Notes under the pieces: model-generated
The model's input: the letters and a program-made list of their open reading frames with translations, nothing else
The model's database searches: none
What the model was told of the DNA's origin: nothing
Part shown: positions 45,339-56,637 of the stretch, piece by piece
Position numbering within the stretch: the first letter of the stretch is position 1
How the letters are laid out: each line of letters starts with the position of its first letter
From: Rhodococcus tukisamuensis NBRC 100609
GTDB taxonomy: Bacteria > Actinomycetota > Actinomycetes > Mycobacteriales > Mycobacteriaceae
Length of the DNA: 64,000 bases
Direction: 5' to 3'
NCBI RefSeq assembly: GCF_001894985.1
Contig: NZ_BCXG01000005.1
Span: 62,001 to 126,000, forward strand
Made by a program: the position numbers and the translations under genes

Positions 45339-46577
45339 GTGTTCCTTCAACGCCTTGAACCCCGCACCGGACGCACGACCGCCGAGGTCGTGAAGTTCGC
45401 GTTGTGGCCGCTCGCCATCATGACCGTGCTGCACCGGGTGCTGGTCAAGGCCGTGAACGGGTTCCGAACCGACGACTTCGCGCCCGTCTACCGGGCCGCG
45501 CTCGCCTTCCTCAACGGCGAACCGGTCTACATCGCGAACTTCGACACGGTGGACCCGCACTACCTGTACGCGCCGAGCGGCACGCTGCTGCTCTCCCCGA
45601 TCGCGTACATCGAGCCGGAACTCTCGCGCTGGCTGTTCATCGGCGCCAACGCGGCCGCCGTGATCGTCGCCGGCTGGCTGCTGCTCAAGATGTTCGACCT
45701 GTCGATCACCTCGGTCGCCGCGCCGATCCTGCTGCTGGGCATGTTCGCCAGCGAGACCGTCACCAACACTCTGGTGTTCACCAACGTCAACGGGCTCGTC
45801 CTGCTCGGCGAGGTCGCTTTCCTCTACCTGCTGCTCCGACGCAAGGACGCCTGGGCGGGCGTGGCCATCGGGCTGACGCTCGCGGTCAAGCCGATCCTGG
45901 CGCCGCTGTTGCTGCTGCCGCTGGTGTCGCGGCAGTGGCGGGTGTTCGTCACCGCCGTCGGAATTCCGCTGATCCTCACCGCCGTCGCCTGGCCGCTGGC
46001 CGCGGACCCGATGGAGTTCATCCGCCACACGGTGCCGTACCTGGCGGAGTCGCGCGACTACTTCAACAGCGCGATCGTCGGCAACGGCGCCTACTACGGC
46101 CTGCCGCCCGCCCTGATCCTGCTGCTGCGGTTGCTGTTCGCGGTCGTCGTGGCGGTCTCGCTGTGGCTGCTCTACCGCTACTACCGCGAGGACCGGCTGT
46201 TCTTCTTCACCACCGCGACCGGGGTGCTGATGGCGGGCTCGTTCCTGCTCGGCTCGCTGGGCCAGATGTACTACTCGATGATGCTGTTCCCGCTGCTGAT
46301 GAGCGTGGTGCTGCGGAACTCCGTGATGCGGAACTGGCCGGCCTGGCTGGCGGTGTACGGGTTCATGTCCTACGACAGTTGGCTCTCGGGGCGCTTCCCC
46401 GCCGCCGGCCGCGCCGCCGAGTACATGAAGACCACCCTCGGCTGGAGCCTGCTGCTGCTGGTGATCTGCGGCGTCCTCGTCGCCCGGTACCTGACCGCGA
46501 AGCGGGAGGGCCGCCTTGCCGACGGCATCGACCCCGCCTACCTGACGCCGGAGCCCGAGAAGGTCGCCGTCGGCTGA
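45339..46577 (+). CDS. aftC: alpha-(1->3) arabinofuranosyltransferase AftC
   Basis: A 412-residue GT-C membrane glycosyltransferase with about ten helices. The extracytoplasmic loop after helix 1 has the acidic NGFRTDDFAPVYRA motif; later DPHYLYAPSGTLLL, LVFTNVNG and YFNSAIVGNGAYYGLP match AftC (Rv2673), which adds alpha-1,3 branches to arabinogalactan and lipoarabinomannan using decaprenyl-phosphoarabinose. GTG at 45339 is chosen from family length; GTG 45324 is possible. Confidence 0.92.
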   Translation: MFLQRLEPRTGRTTAEVVKFALWPLAIMTVLHRVLVKAVNGFRTDDFAPVYRAALAFLNGEPVYIANFDTVDPHYLYAPSGTLLLSPIAYIEPELSRWLFIGANAAAVIVAGWLLLKMFDLSITSVAAPILLLGMFASETVTNTLVFTNVNGLVLLGEVAFLYLLLRRKDAWAGVAIGLTLAVKPILAPLLLLPLVSRQWRVFVTAVGIPLILTAVAWPLAADPMEFIRHTVPYLAESRDYFNSAIVGNGAYYGLPPALILLLRLLFAVVVAVSLWLLYRYYREDRLFFFTTATGVLMAGSFLLGSLGQMYYSMMLFPLLMSVVLRNSVMRNWPAWLAVYGFMSYDSWLSGRFPAAGRAAEYMKTTLGWSLLLLVICGVLVARYLTAKREGRLADGIDPAYLTPEPEKVAVG

Positions 46578-46615
46578 GGGTCGCCGCGTGCGGGGGCACG
46601 GGTTAGCGTGGGGAC

Positions 46616-47056
46616 ATGAGTTCCGCAGCCGACCCCGCCCCCCGCGCCCCGCTCGCCGACGCCCTCCAGGTCACCGAGGAACAGTGGCGCGAGCGCCTCA
46701 CCCCGGAGGAGTTCGCGGTGCTGCGTCAGGCCGGCACCGAACGCCCGAACGTCGGCGAGTACACCGACACCACCACCGCCGGCGAGTACCACTGCCGGGC
46801 CTGCGACGCCCTGCTGTTCACCTCCGCCGAGAAGTTTCCGTCGCACTGCGGCTGGCCGTCGTTCTTCGACCCGGCGGACTCCGACGCGGTGGTCCTGCGT
46901 GAGGACGTCTCGCTCGGCATGCGCCGCGTCGAGGTGCTGTGCGCGAACTGCCACAGCCACCTCGGCCACGTCTTCGAGGGCGAGGGGTACCCGACGCCGA
47001 CCGACCAGCGCTACTGCATCAACAGCATCTCGCTGCGCCTGACGCCGAAGGACTGA
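46616..47056 (+). CDS. msrB: peptide-methionine (R)-S-oxide reductase MsrB
   Basis: A 146-residue cytoplasmic repair enzyme. Zinc cysteines appear as CRAC and CANC, the substrate pocket as CGWPSF, and the catalytic cysteine in RYCINSISL. It reduces R-methionine sulfoxide with thioredoxin. Position equals Rv2674. ATG at 46616 lies 38 bases past aftC; it converges on the serine hydrolase gene with a 26-base gap. Confidence 0.95.
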   Translation: MSSAADPAPRAPLADALQVTEEQWRERLTPEEFAVLRQAGTERPNVGEYTDTTTAGEYHCRACDALLFTSAEKFPSHCGWPSFFDPADSDAVVLREDVSLGMRRVEVLCANCHSHLGHVFEGEGYPTPTDQRYCINSISLRLTPKD

Positions 47057-47082
47057 GCCCACACGATCAGCGGTCGGCGCAA

Positions 47083-48435
47083 TCAGCTGGTGGGCGCGGG
47101 CGCGGGTATCGACGCGGGCGCGGCGGCCGGCGGGAACATCGCGTCGACGATCGTCTTCGCGATGCCGCTGGCCGGGTCCTGACCGTTCGCGGCGGGGGCG
47201 AGGTTTGCCCAGACAACCAGCGTCACCCCACTTTCGGGGTCGCTGCCCATGAACGAGTTGTAGCCGGGCAGCTCTCCCGTGTGCCCGTACAGCGGACCCA
47301 TCTTCGCCATGGCCAGTCCGTACTCCGGTCCGCCCGGCTTGGTCGGGTCGGTCGGCTGGAAGCTGGCCATCCGCACGGCCTGCATCTCGGCGTCGAGCGC
47401 CTTGCCGTCGGCCAGGGCCTCCACCCAGGTCGCCAGGTCGTTCGCGGTGGCGATGCCCGAGCCGGCCGACCAGGCCCAGGACGGGTTCCCGTCCGTGACG
47501 TCGTTGGGCGCGAGGGTGCCGGCCTTCGCCTCCGCCTGCATCTCCGCGGGGAGGGCGGGATCGGTCATGGTCTGCACGTTGGTCCCGTACATGTACCCGC
47601 GTGAGTACGGCGTGGGGAGCGCGTTCGAGTCGGGGAAGACCGTGTTCTTCAGGCCGAGCGGGCCGAACAGGCGGTCCTGGAACACCTCCTGGAGCGGCTT
47701 GCCGTCGAGCTGCTCGGCGATCAGCCCGAGCAGCACGAAGTTGGTGTTCGAGTAGTGGTAGCCCTGGCCCGGCGGGAAGTACGGCGGATGGGTGAATGCC
47801 AACGCCAGCAACTGGTCCGGGGTCCAGGTCCTCTGCGGGTCCTGGTCGAGGGCCTCGTTCAGCTCCAGCGTCTCGCTGTAGTTGAACAGCCCGCTGCGCA
47901 TGTTCAGCAGCTGCTCGATCGTGATGCCGTCACCGCCCGGGACGTCCGGCCGGTACTTCGAGACCGGGTCGGTGAGCGCAATCTTGCCCTCCTGCACCTG
48001 CTGCAGGATCACCGTTCCGGTCCAGGTCTTGGTGTTCGAGCCGACGCGGACGTGGTCGTCGAGGGTGACGGGCGCGCCGCCGCCGCGTTCGGTGGTGCCG
48101 TAGGTGACGGTCTGGTCGCCGCTCGGGGTGCGCAGCAGCACCACCACCCCGGGGAGCATGAGCTCCTTGGCCGTCGACTCGACGATCGACTGCAGTTCCG
48201 CGTTTCCAATCGGCAACAGCCCTGTCACCGACGCCGCGGCGCTCGTGCCGGAGCCGGCCGTCGAGGAACCGGCGGCGCCGGACCCCTCGTCGGAGTTTGA
48301 TGAACAGGCCCCGATCGCCAGCGCCACCGCCGCCGCGAGAGCGGCCGCTCGCAGGTACCGATGACGGCGCCGGTGCGCCCCGAACGTGCGTGCCGAGCCG
48401 AGCATTGCTGCCGTGGTGTCCGCCGAACGGTCCAT
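47083..48435 (-). CDS. beta-lactamase/DD-peptidase-fold serine hydrolase lipoprotein
   Basis: A 450-residue lipoprotein: basic N-terminus with RRRHRYLR, hydrophobic core and AIGAC lipobox (Cys about 44), or shorter if ATG 48405 is used. The catalytic SxxK is SNTK, YxN is YSNTN and the KTG-equivalent is HTGELPGYN. This pattern fits class C-like hydrolases such as esterases or DD-carboxypeptidases rather than true beta-lactamases. C-terminal Pro/Ala tail. Apparently a single gene, convergent with msrB. Confidence 0.9.
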   Translation of the reverse strand: MDRSADTTAAMLGSARTFGAHRRRHRYLRAAALAAAVALAIGACSSNSDEGSGAAGSSTAGSGTSAAASVTGLLPIGNAELQSIVESTAKELMLPGVVVLLRTPSGDQTVTYGTTERGGGAPVTLDDHVRVGSNTKTWTGTVILQQVQEGKIALTDPVSKYRPDVPGGDGITIEQLLNMRSGLFNYSETLELNEALDQDPQRTWTPDQLLALAFTHPPYFPPGQGYHYSNTNFVLLGLIAEQLDGKPLQEVFQDRLFGPLGLKNTVFPDSNALPTPYSRGYMYGTNVQTMTDPALPAEMQAEAKAGTLAPNDVTDGNPSWAWSAGSGIATANDLATWVEALADGKALDAEMQAVRMASFQPTDPTKPGGPEYGLAMAKMGPLYGHTGELPGYNSFMGSDPESGVTLVVWANLAPAANGQDPASGIAKTIVDAMFPPAAAPASIPAPAPTS

Positions 48436-48486
48436 GCTCAGTCAAGGTACGCCGCATACGCGCTGGTCGGGCGCGAAAGGAAGGAC

Positions 48487-50793
48487 TTACCGCAGTTGCA
48501 CCCTCGGCGGGGCGAACGCGCGCACCGGCGGAAGCTCGCCGTCGAACCGCTCGACCTGCACCAGGACGTGCTGGCCGGTGCACCCGTGCGCGAGCTTGGA
48601 ACTGCCGACGTCCGGGGTGAGCACGTTCGGGTTGCCGTGCACGCACATCGAGTCCGGATCGGCCGGATCGAGGGGGTCGAACCAGGCGCCGGTGGACAGT
48701 TGCACGACCTCGGCCCGGACCCCGTCGTCGAGCACCGCGCCGGCCAGGCACGCGCCGCGGTCGTTGAACACCCGCACCACGTCGCCGTCGGCGATCCCCC
48801 GTGCCGCGGCGTCGGCGGGGTGCAGCCGGATCGGCTCACGGCCGCGCACCTTCGAGGCCTGACTGACCGGGCCGTGGTCGAGTTGGCCGTGCAGCCGGGC
48901 CCGCGGCTGGTTCGCGATCAGGTGCAGCGGAAAGCGTTGCGCGCGTTCACCGCCGAGCCACTCCTCGGGTTGGTACCAGGTGGGGTGGCCGGCGCAGTCG
49001 TCGTACCCGAAGCCGTCGACGTCGGCGGAGAAGATCTCGATCCGTCCGCTCGGGGTGGTGAGCGGGTGGCGCACCGGGTCGGCGCGGAAGTCCTCGAACA
49101 GGATCAGGTTGTCCTCGGTGCGCATCCGCACGTGGCCCTCGCGCCAGAAGGTGCGGAAGTCCGGCGCCGGTCCCCCGTCCCGTCGCACGTACTCGCGCCA
49201 CTGCCCGTACAGGTGCTCGAGCCACTGCTGCGCGGTGCGTCCCTCGGTGAACTCCGCTGCCACACCGAGCTTCTCGGCCAGCGCCGCGAAGGTGGCGTAG
49301 TCGTCGCGGGAGTGCGCGTGGGCGGGCACCGCCGCGTGCATCGCCACCAGCAGTGGGTCGTTGCGGGTGCAGGTGATGTCGTTGCGCTCGAGCGACGTGG
49401 TCGACGGCACCACGATGTCGGCGTGGCGCGCCATCGGCGTCCAGTACGGGTCGTGCACCACCACGGTGTCCGGTCGGCCCAGCGCCCGCCGCAGCCGGTT
49501 CAGGTCCTGGTGGTGGTGGAACGGATTCCCTCCGGCCCAGTACACCAACCGGATGTCCGGGTACGTCAGCCGATGGCCGTCGTAGTCGAACTCCTCCCCC
49601 GGGTGCAGCAGCATGTCCGAGACCGCGGCGACCGGGATGTACGCCTTGACCGGGTTGTTGCCCTGGGGCAGCGTCGGCAGTGGGTACGGCACCGGCGCCA
49701 GCCCGGGCTCGTTCATCGAACCGTAGCCGTGGCCGAAACCGCCTCCGGGGAGACCGATCTGGCCGAGCATCGCGGCCAGGGTGACGCCCATCCACGGCGC
49801 CTGCTCGCCGTGGCGCACCCGCTGCAGCGACCACGTCACCGTCACCATGGTCCGGCCGGCGGCCATCCGCCGGGCCAACCCGACCAGGTCCGCGGCGGCG
49901 ATCCCGCACCGGTCCGACGCCCACTGCGGGGTCTTCGGGACGCCGTCGGCGCGGCCGAGCAGGTAGTCCTCGAACCGCTCGTAGCCGACGCAGTGGGTGG
50001 CCAGGAACTCCTTGTCGTGCAACCCCTCCGAGGCCAGCACGTGGGCCAGGCCGAGCATCAGCGCGACGTCGGAGCCGGGGCGCGGCGCCAGCCAAGTGCA
50101 CTCGCCGTGCAGGTCGTCGCGCAGCGGGGAGATCGACACCACGGCGCCGCCGCGGTCGCGGAACCGGTCCAGCGCACCGCGGGTCGGATGGTCCGAGGTG
50201 CCGCTGTGATTGACGCCGGTGTTCTTCAGCGGGACCCCGCCGAAGCACACCATCAGGTCGGTGTTGCGGGCGATCACGTCCCAGTTCGTCGAGCGTGCGA
50301 AGAGCTTCCAGTGGGTCCCGACGACCCGCGGCATGATCACGCCGGTGGCGCCGAGCGAGTAGGAGTGCAGCGAGCGGGTGTACCCGCCGAGGCAGTTGAG
50401 GAATCGGTGCACCTGACTCTGGGCGTGGTGGAAGCGTCCGGCGCTGGCCCAGCCGTAGGAGCCGCCGTAGATCGCCTCGTTGCCGTGGGTGTCGATCACC
50501 CGGCGCAGCTCGGCCGCCAGCAGGTCCGTCAGCTCCGGCCAGCTGACCTCGACGAAGTCGTCGCGGCCGCGCGCCTCGGTGGGTCCGGGGCCGTGTTCGA
50601 GCCAGCCGCGGCGCACCGCCGGGGCGGTGACACGGGCGCCGTGGCGCACCGAGCCGACGGCGTTGCCGAGGATCGGGGACGGGTCGCGGTCGCCGGGGAA
50701 CGGGTGCACCGCGGTGATGTCGGAGCCGTCCGACTCGGCCTCGAACATCCCCCAGTGCGCCATGTGCTGGTGTCGCGTGGTTCCCGAACTCAC
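48487..50793 (-). CDS. molybdopterin-dependent oxidoreductase, BisC/DMSO-reductase family
   Basis: A 768-residue enzyme with the bis-MGD fold. The molybdenum ligand serine lies in IYGGSYGWAS (Ser112), and RFLNCLGGYTRSLHSYSLG follows, as in biotin sulfoxide/TMAO reductases. No N-terminal iron-sulfur cysteines and no twin-arginine signal are seen, so a cytoplasmic S- or N-oxide reductase is expected. GTG at 50793 is chosen because the family homology begins just after it. It lies 84 bases downstream of the universal stress gene and may share its anaerobic control. Confidence 0.88.
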   Translation of the reverse strand: MSSGTTRHQHMAHWGMFEAESDGSDITAVHPFPGDRDPSPILGNAVGSVRHGARVTAPAVRRGWLEHGPGPTEARGRDDFVEVSWPELTDLLAAELRRVIDTHGNEAIYGGSYGWASAGRFHHAQSQVHRFLNCLGGYTRSLHSYSLGATGVIMPRVVGTHWKLFARSTNWDVIARNTDLMVCFGGVPLKNTGVNHSGTSDHPTRGALDRFRDRGGAVVSISPLRDDLHGECTWLAPRPGSDVALMLGLAHVLASEGLHDKEFLATHCVGYERFEDYLLGRADGVPKTPQWASDRCGIAAADLVGLARRMAAGRTMVTVTWSLQRVRHGEQAPWMGVTLAAMLGQIGLPGGGFGHGYGSMNEPGLAPVPYPLPTLPQGNNPVKAYIPVAAVSDMLLHPGEEFDYDGHRLTYPDIRLVYWAGGNPFHHHQDLNRLRRALGRPDTVVVHDPYWTPMARHADIVVPSTTSLERNDITCTRNDPLLVAMHAAVPAHAHSRDDYATFAALAEKLGVAAEFTEGRTAQQWLEHLYGQWREYVRRDGGPAPDFRTFWREGHVRMRTEDNLILFEDFRADPVRHPLTTPSGRIEIFSADVDGFGYDDCAGHPTWYQPEEWLGGERAQRFPLHLIANQPRARLHGQLDHGPVSQASKVRGREPIRLHPADAAARGIADGDVVRVFNDRGACLAGAVLDDGVRAEVVQLSTGAWFDPLDPADPDSMCVHGNPNVLTPDVGSSKLAHGCTGQHVLVQVERFDGELPPVRAFAPPRVQLR

Positions 50794-50877
50794 GCCGCCC
50801 AGTGTGCCACCGGTGGCACCACCGACCCGGCGTCGGTGCTGCTCGGCGGCACCCACCACCGTCCGGGCGCCCAGACG

Positions 50878-51780
50878 TCAGTCGCCGCCGCGCACGATCA
50901 TCAGCGGGCCGTCGACCAGGTGCAGCAGCGCCCTGCTGGTAGATCCGAGGAGCATGCCCTTGAATCCGCCGCGTCCGCGGCTGCCCACGACCAGCAGCTG
51001 GGCGCCCTCGGCTAGCCGGGCCAGCTCACGCACCGGACGATCCCGAACCACAACCCGCCGCATCGACACGTCGGGGTACCGCTCCTTCCAGCCGGCGAGG
51101 CGCTCGGCCAGGACCGCCTCCTCTGCGGCCGCGACCGCGGGCCATTCGAGAATCGAGTCGTCCGCGCCGATGTCGAACGCCGTCGCCAGGTTGAGGTCTG
51201 TCCACGCGTGGACCGCGGTCAGGTCGGCGCCGCGCCGCGAGGCGAACTGCACGGCCTCCGCGATCGCCGGCTCGCTGTGTTCGGATCCGTCCGTTCCGAC
51301 CACGACCGGGCCGTCCAGCGGGGGCGCGTCCGGTCCCGGCAGCCCTCGAATCACCACGACTGGGCAGTGGGCATGGGTGGCCACGGCGGAGCTGACCGAC
51401 CCCACGAGTCCACCGGCGATCTCGCCGAGCCCGCGGGAGCCGAGCACGACCAGCCCGGCCGTGAGGGAGAGCTCGAGTAGCACCGGAACCGGACGACCAC
51501 CAGAGAGCGCAGTCCGGATCGCCACGCCGCCGAACTCCTTCGCCGCGTCCGTCGCCAGCTCGGTGGCCTCGTCGAGGAGGTGCCGTCCTGCCAGTGCCTG
51601 GTCCTCGAAATAGCTCGGCGGGGCGACCACCATCCCGAGCGGCTCGAGCGGAAGTGCGTAGACCGCGGCCAGCAGCAGCGGGACTCCGCGGAGCGCGGCC
51701 TCGGCCGCGGCCCAGCGGACCGCATCGAACGCCGGCCCCGAGCCGTCCACCCCCACGACCACGGAAGAGTGCGTGTTCAT
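50878..51780 (-). CDS. tandem-domain universal stress protein
   Basis: A 300-residue protein of two Usp domains (about 1-145 and 155-300). Each ends in the ATP-binding GxxGx9GS motif: GSRGLGEIAGGLVGSVSS and GSRGRGGFKGMLLGSTSR. Such proteins belong to the DosR dormancy regulon in mycobacteria (for example Rv3134c beside devR). The DosR-like box at 51942 lies 160 bases upstream. It is divergent from the nitroreductase gene. Confidence 0.92.
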   Translation of the reverse strand: MNTHSSVVVGVDGSGPAFDAVRWAAAEAALRGVPLLLAAVYALPLEPLGMVVAPPSYFEDQALAGRHLLDEATELATDAAKEFGGVAIRTALSGGRPVPVLLELSLTAGLVVLGSRGLGEIAGGLVGSVSSAVATHAHCPVVVIRGLPGPDAPPLDGPVVVGTDGSEHSEPAIAEAVQFASRRGADLTAVHAWTDLNLATAFDIGADDSILEWPAVAAAEEAVLAERLAGWKERYPDVSMRRVVVRDRPVRELARLAEGAQLLVVGSRGRGGFKGMLLGSTSRALLHLVDGPLMIVRGGD

Positions 51781-51941
51781 CGGTCCTCCTCGCGTCAGTC
51801 ACCTGCATGCGAACGGGCCGGACTGCGTCAACCCGACTCCAGAACCCGACTCCAGCGTTGCCCGAGCGACGGGCCGAGGGAAGAGAACAACGTCACCTCT
51901 CACGGTCGCGGGTCTCGCCTGCCCTGGTGACTGCCGCGGGT

Positions 51942-51959
51942 AGGGACCATCGGCCCTGT
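51942..51959. promoter_or_regulatory. DosR (DevR)-like binding box
   Basis: AGGGACCATCGGCCCTGT is a near-palindrome of GGGxCC and GGxCCC with a 3-base centre, close to the mycobacterial DosR motif GGGACYwwwGKCCC. It lies between two genes of dormancy-regulon type and 50 bases before the nitroreductase start. Confidence 0.5.
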
Positions 51960-52009
51960 CGCGCGGTGTCCGTCCGGACGAGACTTGACGGTGAAGCGAG
52001 GAGGCCTCG

Positions 52010-52987
52010 ATGGACACCACGATTCCCGACGCCAATGTCATCCGGATTGCCGTCGACCTTGCCTGCCGCGCGCCATCGGTCCACAACAGTCAGCCCTGGT
52101 ACTGGCGGTACTCGAGCGGTCGGCTCGACCTCTTCGGCGACCGTTCTCGACTGCTGCCGTCGACGGACCCGACCGGCCGCCAGCTCGACGTCAGCTGTGG
52201 TGCAGCACTGCACCACCTGCAGGTGGCGCTCGCGTCGCTTCGCTGGCGGACGTCGATCCGCCTGTTCCCCGAATCAGCGCTGCCACGATTCGTCGCGGCC
52301 GTGCACCTCCACCACGACGCGCACCCACAGTCCCGCGACTTCGACCTGCTGGCCGCGATCCGGCACCGCCGTACCGACCGCAGGCCGTTCGCTCCGCTGC
52401 CACAGGACGAGGACGAGATCCTCGCCGCCCTGCACGGAGCGGCCGCGGCTCACGGCGTCACCGTGACCGTGCTCCCGCCGGAGGCCCGGGCGACCCTGAC
52501 CGTGGCAGCGGAGTCGAGTTCCGCCGCACGGCGGTACGACTCCGCTTATCAGGCCGAACTGCACTGGTGGGCAGGACACTCACGGCCGGCGGACGGGATT
52601 CCGCCCGATGCGTTGGCGACCGCCGACGAGAGCACCAGCGTCGCCGTCGGACGCGCCTTTCCGTCCACCCACCGGAGCGAGGCCTCGGCCGCCGCGGCGG
52701 ACGAAGCCGTCGTGCTGATGCTCGGTACCGCCACCGACACTGCTCCGGACTGGGTGCGATGCGGGCAGGCCCTGTCCGCGGTGGTCCTCGAGGCAACCTC
52801 CCGGCGGGTCGCGACCTGCCCGCTCACTCACCTCACCGAGGACCAGCGAAGCCGCGACCTGATCGCGGGCCTGGCGCCCGATGCCGGGTTCCCCCAGGTC
52901 CTCGTTCGAATCGGAACGGCGACGGGGCCGCGCCCTCCGCACGAGACGCCGCGCAGGCCGGCCACGGAGGTGCTGTCCCTGCACTGA
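52010..52987 (+). CDS. Acg/Rv2032-Rv3131 family nitroreductase-fold protein
   Basis: A 325-residue protein starting with the family phrase IAVDLACRAPSVHNSQPWYW and containing DLLAAIRHRRTDRRPF, a split nitroreductase fold. Family members such as Rv2032 (Acg) and Rv3131 are hypoxia-induced DosR targets, and Acg is reported to bind FMN without classical nitroreductase activity. ATG follows GAGGAGG. It precedes devR by 48 bases, as Rv3131 does devRS in M. tuberculosis on other strands. Confidence 0.88.
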   Translation: MDTTIPDANVIRIAVDLACRAPSVHNSQPWYWRYSSGRLDLFGDRSRLLPSTDPTGRQLDVSCGAALHHLQVALASLRWRTSIRLFPESALPRFVAAVHLHHDAHPQSRDFDLLAAIRHRRTDRRPFAPLPQDEDEILAALHGAAAAHGVTVTVLPPEARATLTVAAESSSAARRYDSAYQAELHWWAGHSRPADGIPPDALATADESTSVAVGRAFPSTHRSEASAAAADEAVVLMLGTATDTAPDWVRCGQALSAVVLEATSRRVATCPLTHLTEDQRSRDLIAGLAPDAGFPQVLVRIGTATGPRPPHETPRRPATEVLSLH

Positions 52988-53035
52988 CCGGACGTAGCGT
53001 TGAGAACGGGCCCGACCGGAAGTGGAGGACGCCGC

Positions 53036-53677
53036 ATGATCACGGTCTTTCTCGTAGACGACCACGAGGTGGTTCGACGCGGCTTGGCCGACCTCCTCGA
53101 GAGCGACCCGGAACTGCGGGTGATCGGCGAGGCCGACTCCTGCTCGCATGCGCTTGCTCGGATCCCGGCCCTGCGCCCCGATGTCGCGGTTCTCGACGTT
53201 CGACTGCCCGACGGCAACGGGATCGAACTGTGCCGCGAACTCCTCTCCCGGCTGCCTGGTCTCTACTGCCTGATCCTCACGTCGTACACCGACGAGCAGG
53301 CCATGCTCGACGCAATCCTGGCCGGGGCGCGCGGCTATGTCGTCAAGGACATCAAGGGCATGGAACTCGCGCGGGCGGTCCGCGACGTCGGCGAGGGGAA
53401 GTCACTGCTCGACAGCCGGGCGGCCGAGGCCCTGATGTCGAAGCTGCGCCACCAGACGCGGGACGCCGACGGACCGTTCGCCGAACTCACCGACCAGGAG
53501 CGGACCCTGCTCTCCCTCCTCGGCGAGGGGTTGACCAACAGACAGATCGCCGGACGGATGTTCCTGGCGGAGAAGACGGTGAAGAACTACGTCTCGCGGC
53601 TGCTGACGAAGCTGGGTGTCGAACGAAGGACGCAGGCCGCCGTCCTCGCCACGAAGATGACACCGCGACCTCGGTGA
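53036..53677 (+). CDS. devR: dormancy response regulator DosR/DevR
   Basis: A 213-residue NarL/FixJ regulator. Receiver: Asp8-Asp9 in FLVDDHEVV, phospho-acceptor Asp54 in [12 protein letters not shown], lysine in [11 protein letters not shown]; LuxR helix-turn-helix at the C-terminus with [20 protein letters not shown]. Residue numbering equals M. tuberculosis DosR and most motifs are identical, so it likely controls hypoxia/NO dormancy genes. GGAGG at 53024-53028 supports the start. Confidence 0.95.
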   Translation: MITVFLVDDHEVVRRGLADLLESDPELRVIGEADSCSHALARIPALRPDVAVLDVRLPDGNGIELCRELLSRLPGLYCLILTSYTDEQAMLDAILAGARGYVVKDIKGMELARAVRDVGEGKSLLDSRAAEALMSKLRHQTRDADGPFAELTDQERTLLSLLGEGLTNRQIAGRMFLAEKTVKNYVSRLLTKLGVERRTQAAVLATKMTPRPR

Positions 53678-55357
<1,680 letters not shown>

Positions 55358-55450
55358 ACCGCTCGGCCGCGAACGATCATCAGCGGGCACTGGACCCGTC
55401 CCAGCAAGAAGGGCGTCCGGGCACAGGGTTCGAGTCGGCGCTCCGGGTGC

Positions 55451-55870
55451 TCACGGCACAGGGAACACACCCGTTCCGGCGATGGTCTCGTAGCCGGTCG
55501 TCATCGATGCGGTCACCAGTCCCGCCCCGGTGAACACGCTCATCGCCTGGCTGTACGGGATCGTCAGCACCCCCGAGGCGCCGGTCCCCAGATTTCTCCA
55601 GTGCATCCAGTAGGTCCAGTTGGTGTTGGCGCCGGGTGACAGGGCGGGGAACGTGACGGTGCCGGGCGCCTCCCCCGTGATCGCGACCGGGGCGGACGTG
55701 CAGTAGAGGGAAAGACCGCACGACCAGATGCTGTTGGGCGTGACGAGTGGAACCTGAAAGGTGTTCACGACAGGCGCGGCCGACGCCGGAGCCGTCAGAC
55801 CTACCGCGGGAACGACGACAAGGCCGGCGGCTACCACGCTTGCACCCAGTGACCGTCGTGGACTCCACAT
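55451..55870 (-). CDS. small secreted protein
   Basis: A 139-residue protein with a good signal peptide (about 1-32, basic start, LVVVPAVGLTAPASAA cleavage region) and a mature part rich in Thr/Ser with one cysteine pair (IWSCGLSLYC). No family is recognised. Start ATG 55870 is preceded by AGGAAAGG 7 bases away, but that sequence lies inside a 17-base-pair hairpin. Downstream of hemQ on the same strand. Confidence 0.75.
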   Translation of the reverse strand: MWSPRRSLGASVVAAGLVVVPAVGLTAPASAAPVVNTFQVPLVTPNSIWSCGLSLYCTSAPVAITGEAPGTVTFPALSPGANTNWTYWMHWRNLGTGASGVLTIPYSQAMSVFTGAGLVTASMTTGYETIAGTGVFPVP

Positions 55871-55918
55871 CGGGATGCCTTTCCTCGGGAAATTCAGGAT
55901 ACGAGGAAAGGCATCCCG
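55871..55918 (-). promoter_or_regulatory. hairpin that can bury the Shine-Dalgarno sequence of the secreted protein
   Basis: A perfect 17-base-pair inverted repeat (55871-55887 with 55902-55918, 14-base loop) ends one base before the ATG of the secreted protein gene. Its 3' arm on the mRNA contains GAGGAAAGG, the gene's ribosome-binding site. It starts 19 bases after the hemQ stop, so a terminator role is the main alternative. Confidence 0.6.
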
Positions 55919-55937
55919 GGTGCAGAAGTCCTACCGG

Positions 55938-56633
55938 TCAGGGCAGGGCAGCGATCAACTGCTCGACGGAGACCCGCGGCCCGGAGAAGAACGGCGTCTC
56001 CTCGCGCACGTGCATCCGGGCCTCGGTGGCGCGCAGGTCACGCATGAGGTCGACGATGCGGTCCATCGCGGGCGCCTCGAAGGCCAGGAGCCACTCGTAG
56101 TCGCCGAGCGCGAACGCGGGGACGGTGTTGGCCCGCACGTCCGGGTAGTCGCGGGCCTCCTTGCCGTGGTCGGCGAGCATCTTGCGCCGCTCCGCGTCGG
56201 GCAGCAGGTACCACTCGTAGGACCGCACGAACGGGTACACGCAGATGTAGTCGCCCGGCTCCTCGCCGGCGACGAACGCCGGCAGGTGGCTCTTGTTGAA
56301 CTCGGCGGGACGGTGCAGGCACGCGTTCGACCACACCGGGTCGCTGGCCTGCCCGAGGTCGGTGGTGCGCCGGAAGTCGGCGTACAGCTTCTGCAGGTCC
56401 TCCAGCCGTTCGGCGTGGTACCAGATCATGAAGTCGGCGTCCGCGCGCAGACCCGAGACGTCGTAGATGCCGCGGACGATCACGTCGGTCTCGTCGAAGG
56501 ACGCGAAGAAGGCCTTCGCGTCCTCGATCGCCTTCGTGCGGTCCTCGTCGAGGACACCGGGCTGCACCTGGAACACCGAGAACATCGCGTACCGGAGCGT
56601 GGAATTGAGCTTGTCGTAATCGAGGCGTGCCAT
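55938..56633 (-). CDS. hemQ: coproheme decarboxylase HemQ
   Basis: A 231-residue chlorite-dismutase-family enzyme, final step of the coproporphyrin-dependent haem pathway (coproheme to haem b with H2O2). Family signatures are the [21 protein letters not shown] segment, YEWYLLP with the reactive tyrosine, and MLADHG with the proximal haem histidine. ATG at 56633 fixed by homologues. It follows cgoX/hemY by 4 bases. Confidence 0.94.
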   Translation of the reverse strand: MARLDYDKLNSTLRYAMFSVFQVQPGVLDEDRTKAIEDAKAFFASFDETDVIVRGIYDVSGLRADADFMIWYHAERLEDLQKLYADFRRTTDLGQASDPVWSNACLHRPAEFNKSHLPAFVAGEEPGDYICVYPFVRSYEWYLLPDAERRKMLADHGKEARDYPDVRANTVPAFALGDYEWLLAFEAPAMDRIVDLMRDLRATEARMHVREETPFFSGPRVSVEQLIAALP

Positions 56634-56637
56634 GGCC

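Noticed and set aside
48361-51015. 884-codon plus-strand frame antisense to the molybdoenzyme
   Set aside because: Antisense to a gene with clear motifs; composition is typical of shadow frames in high-GC DNA.
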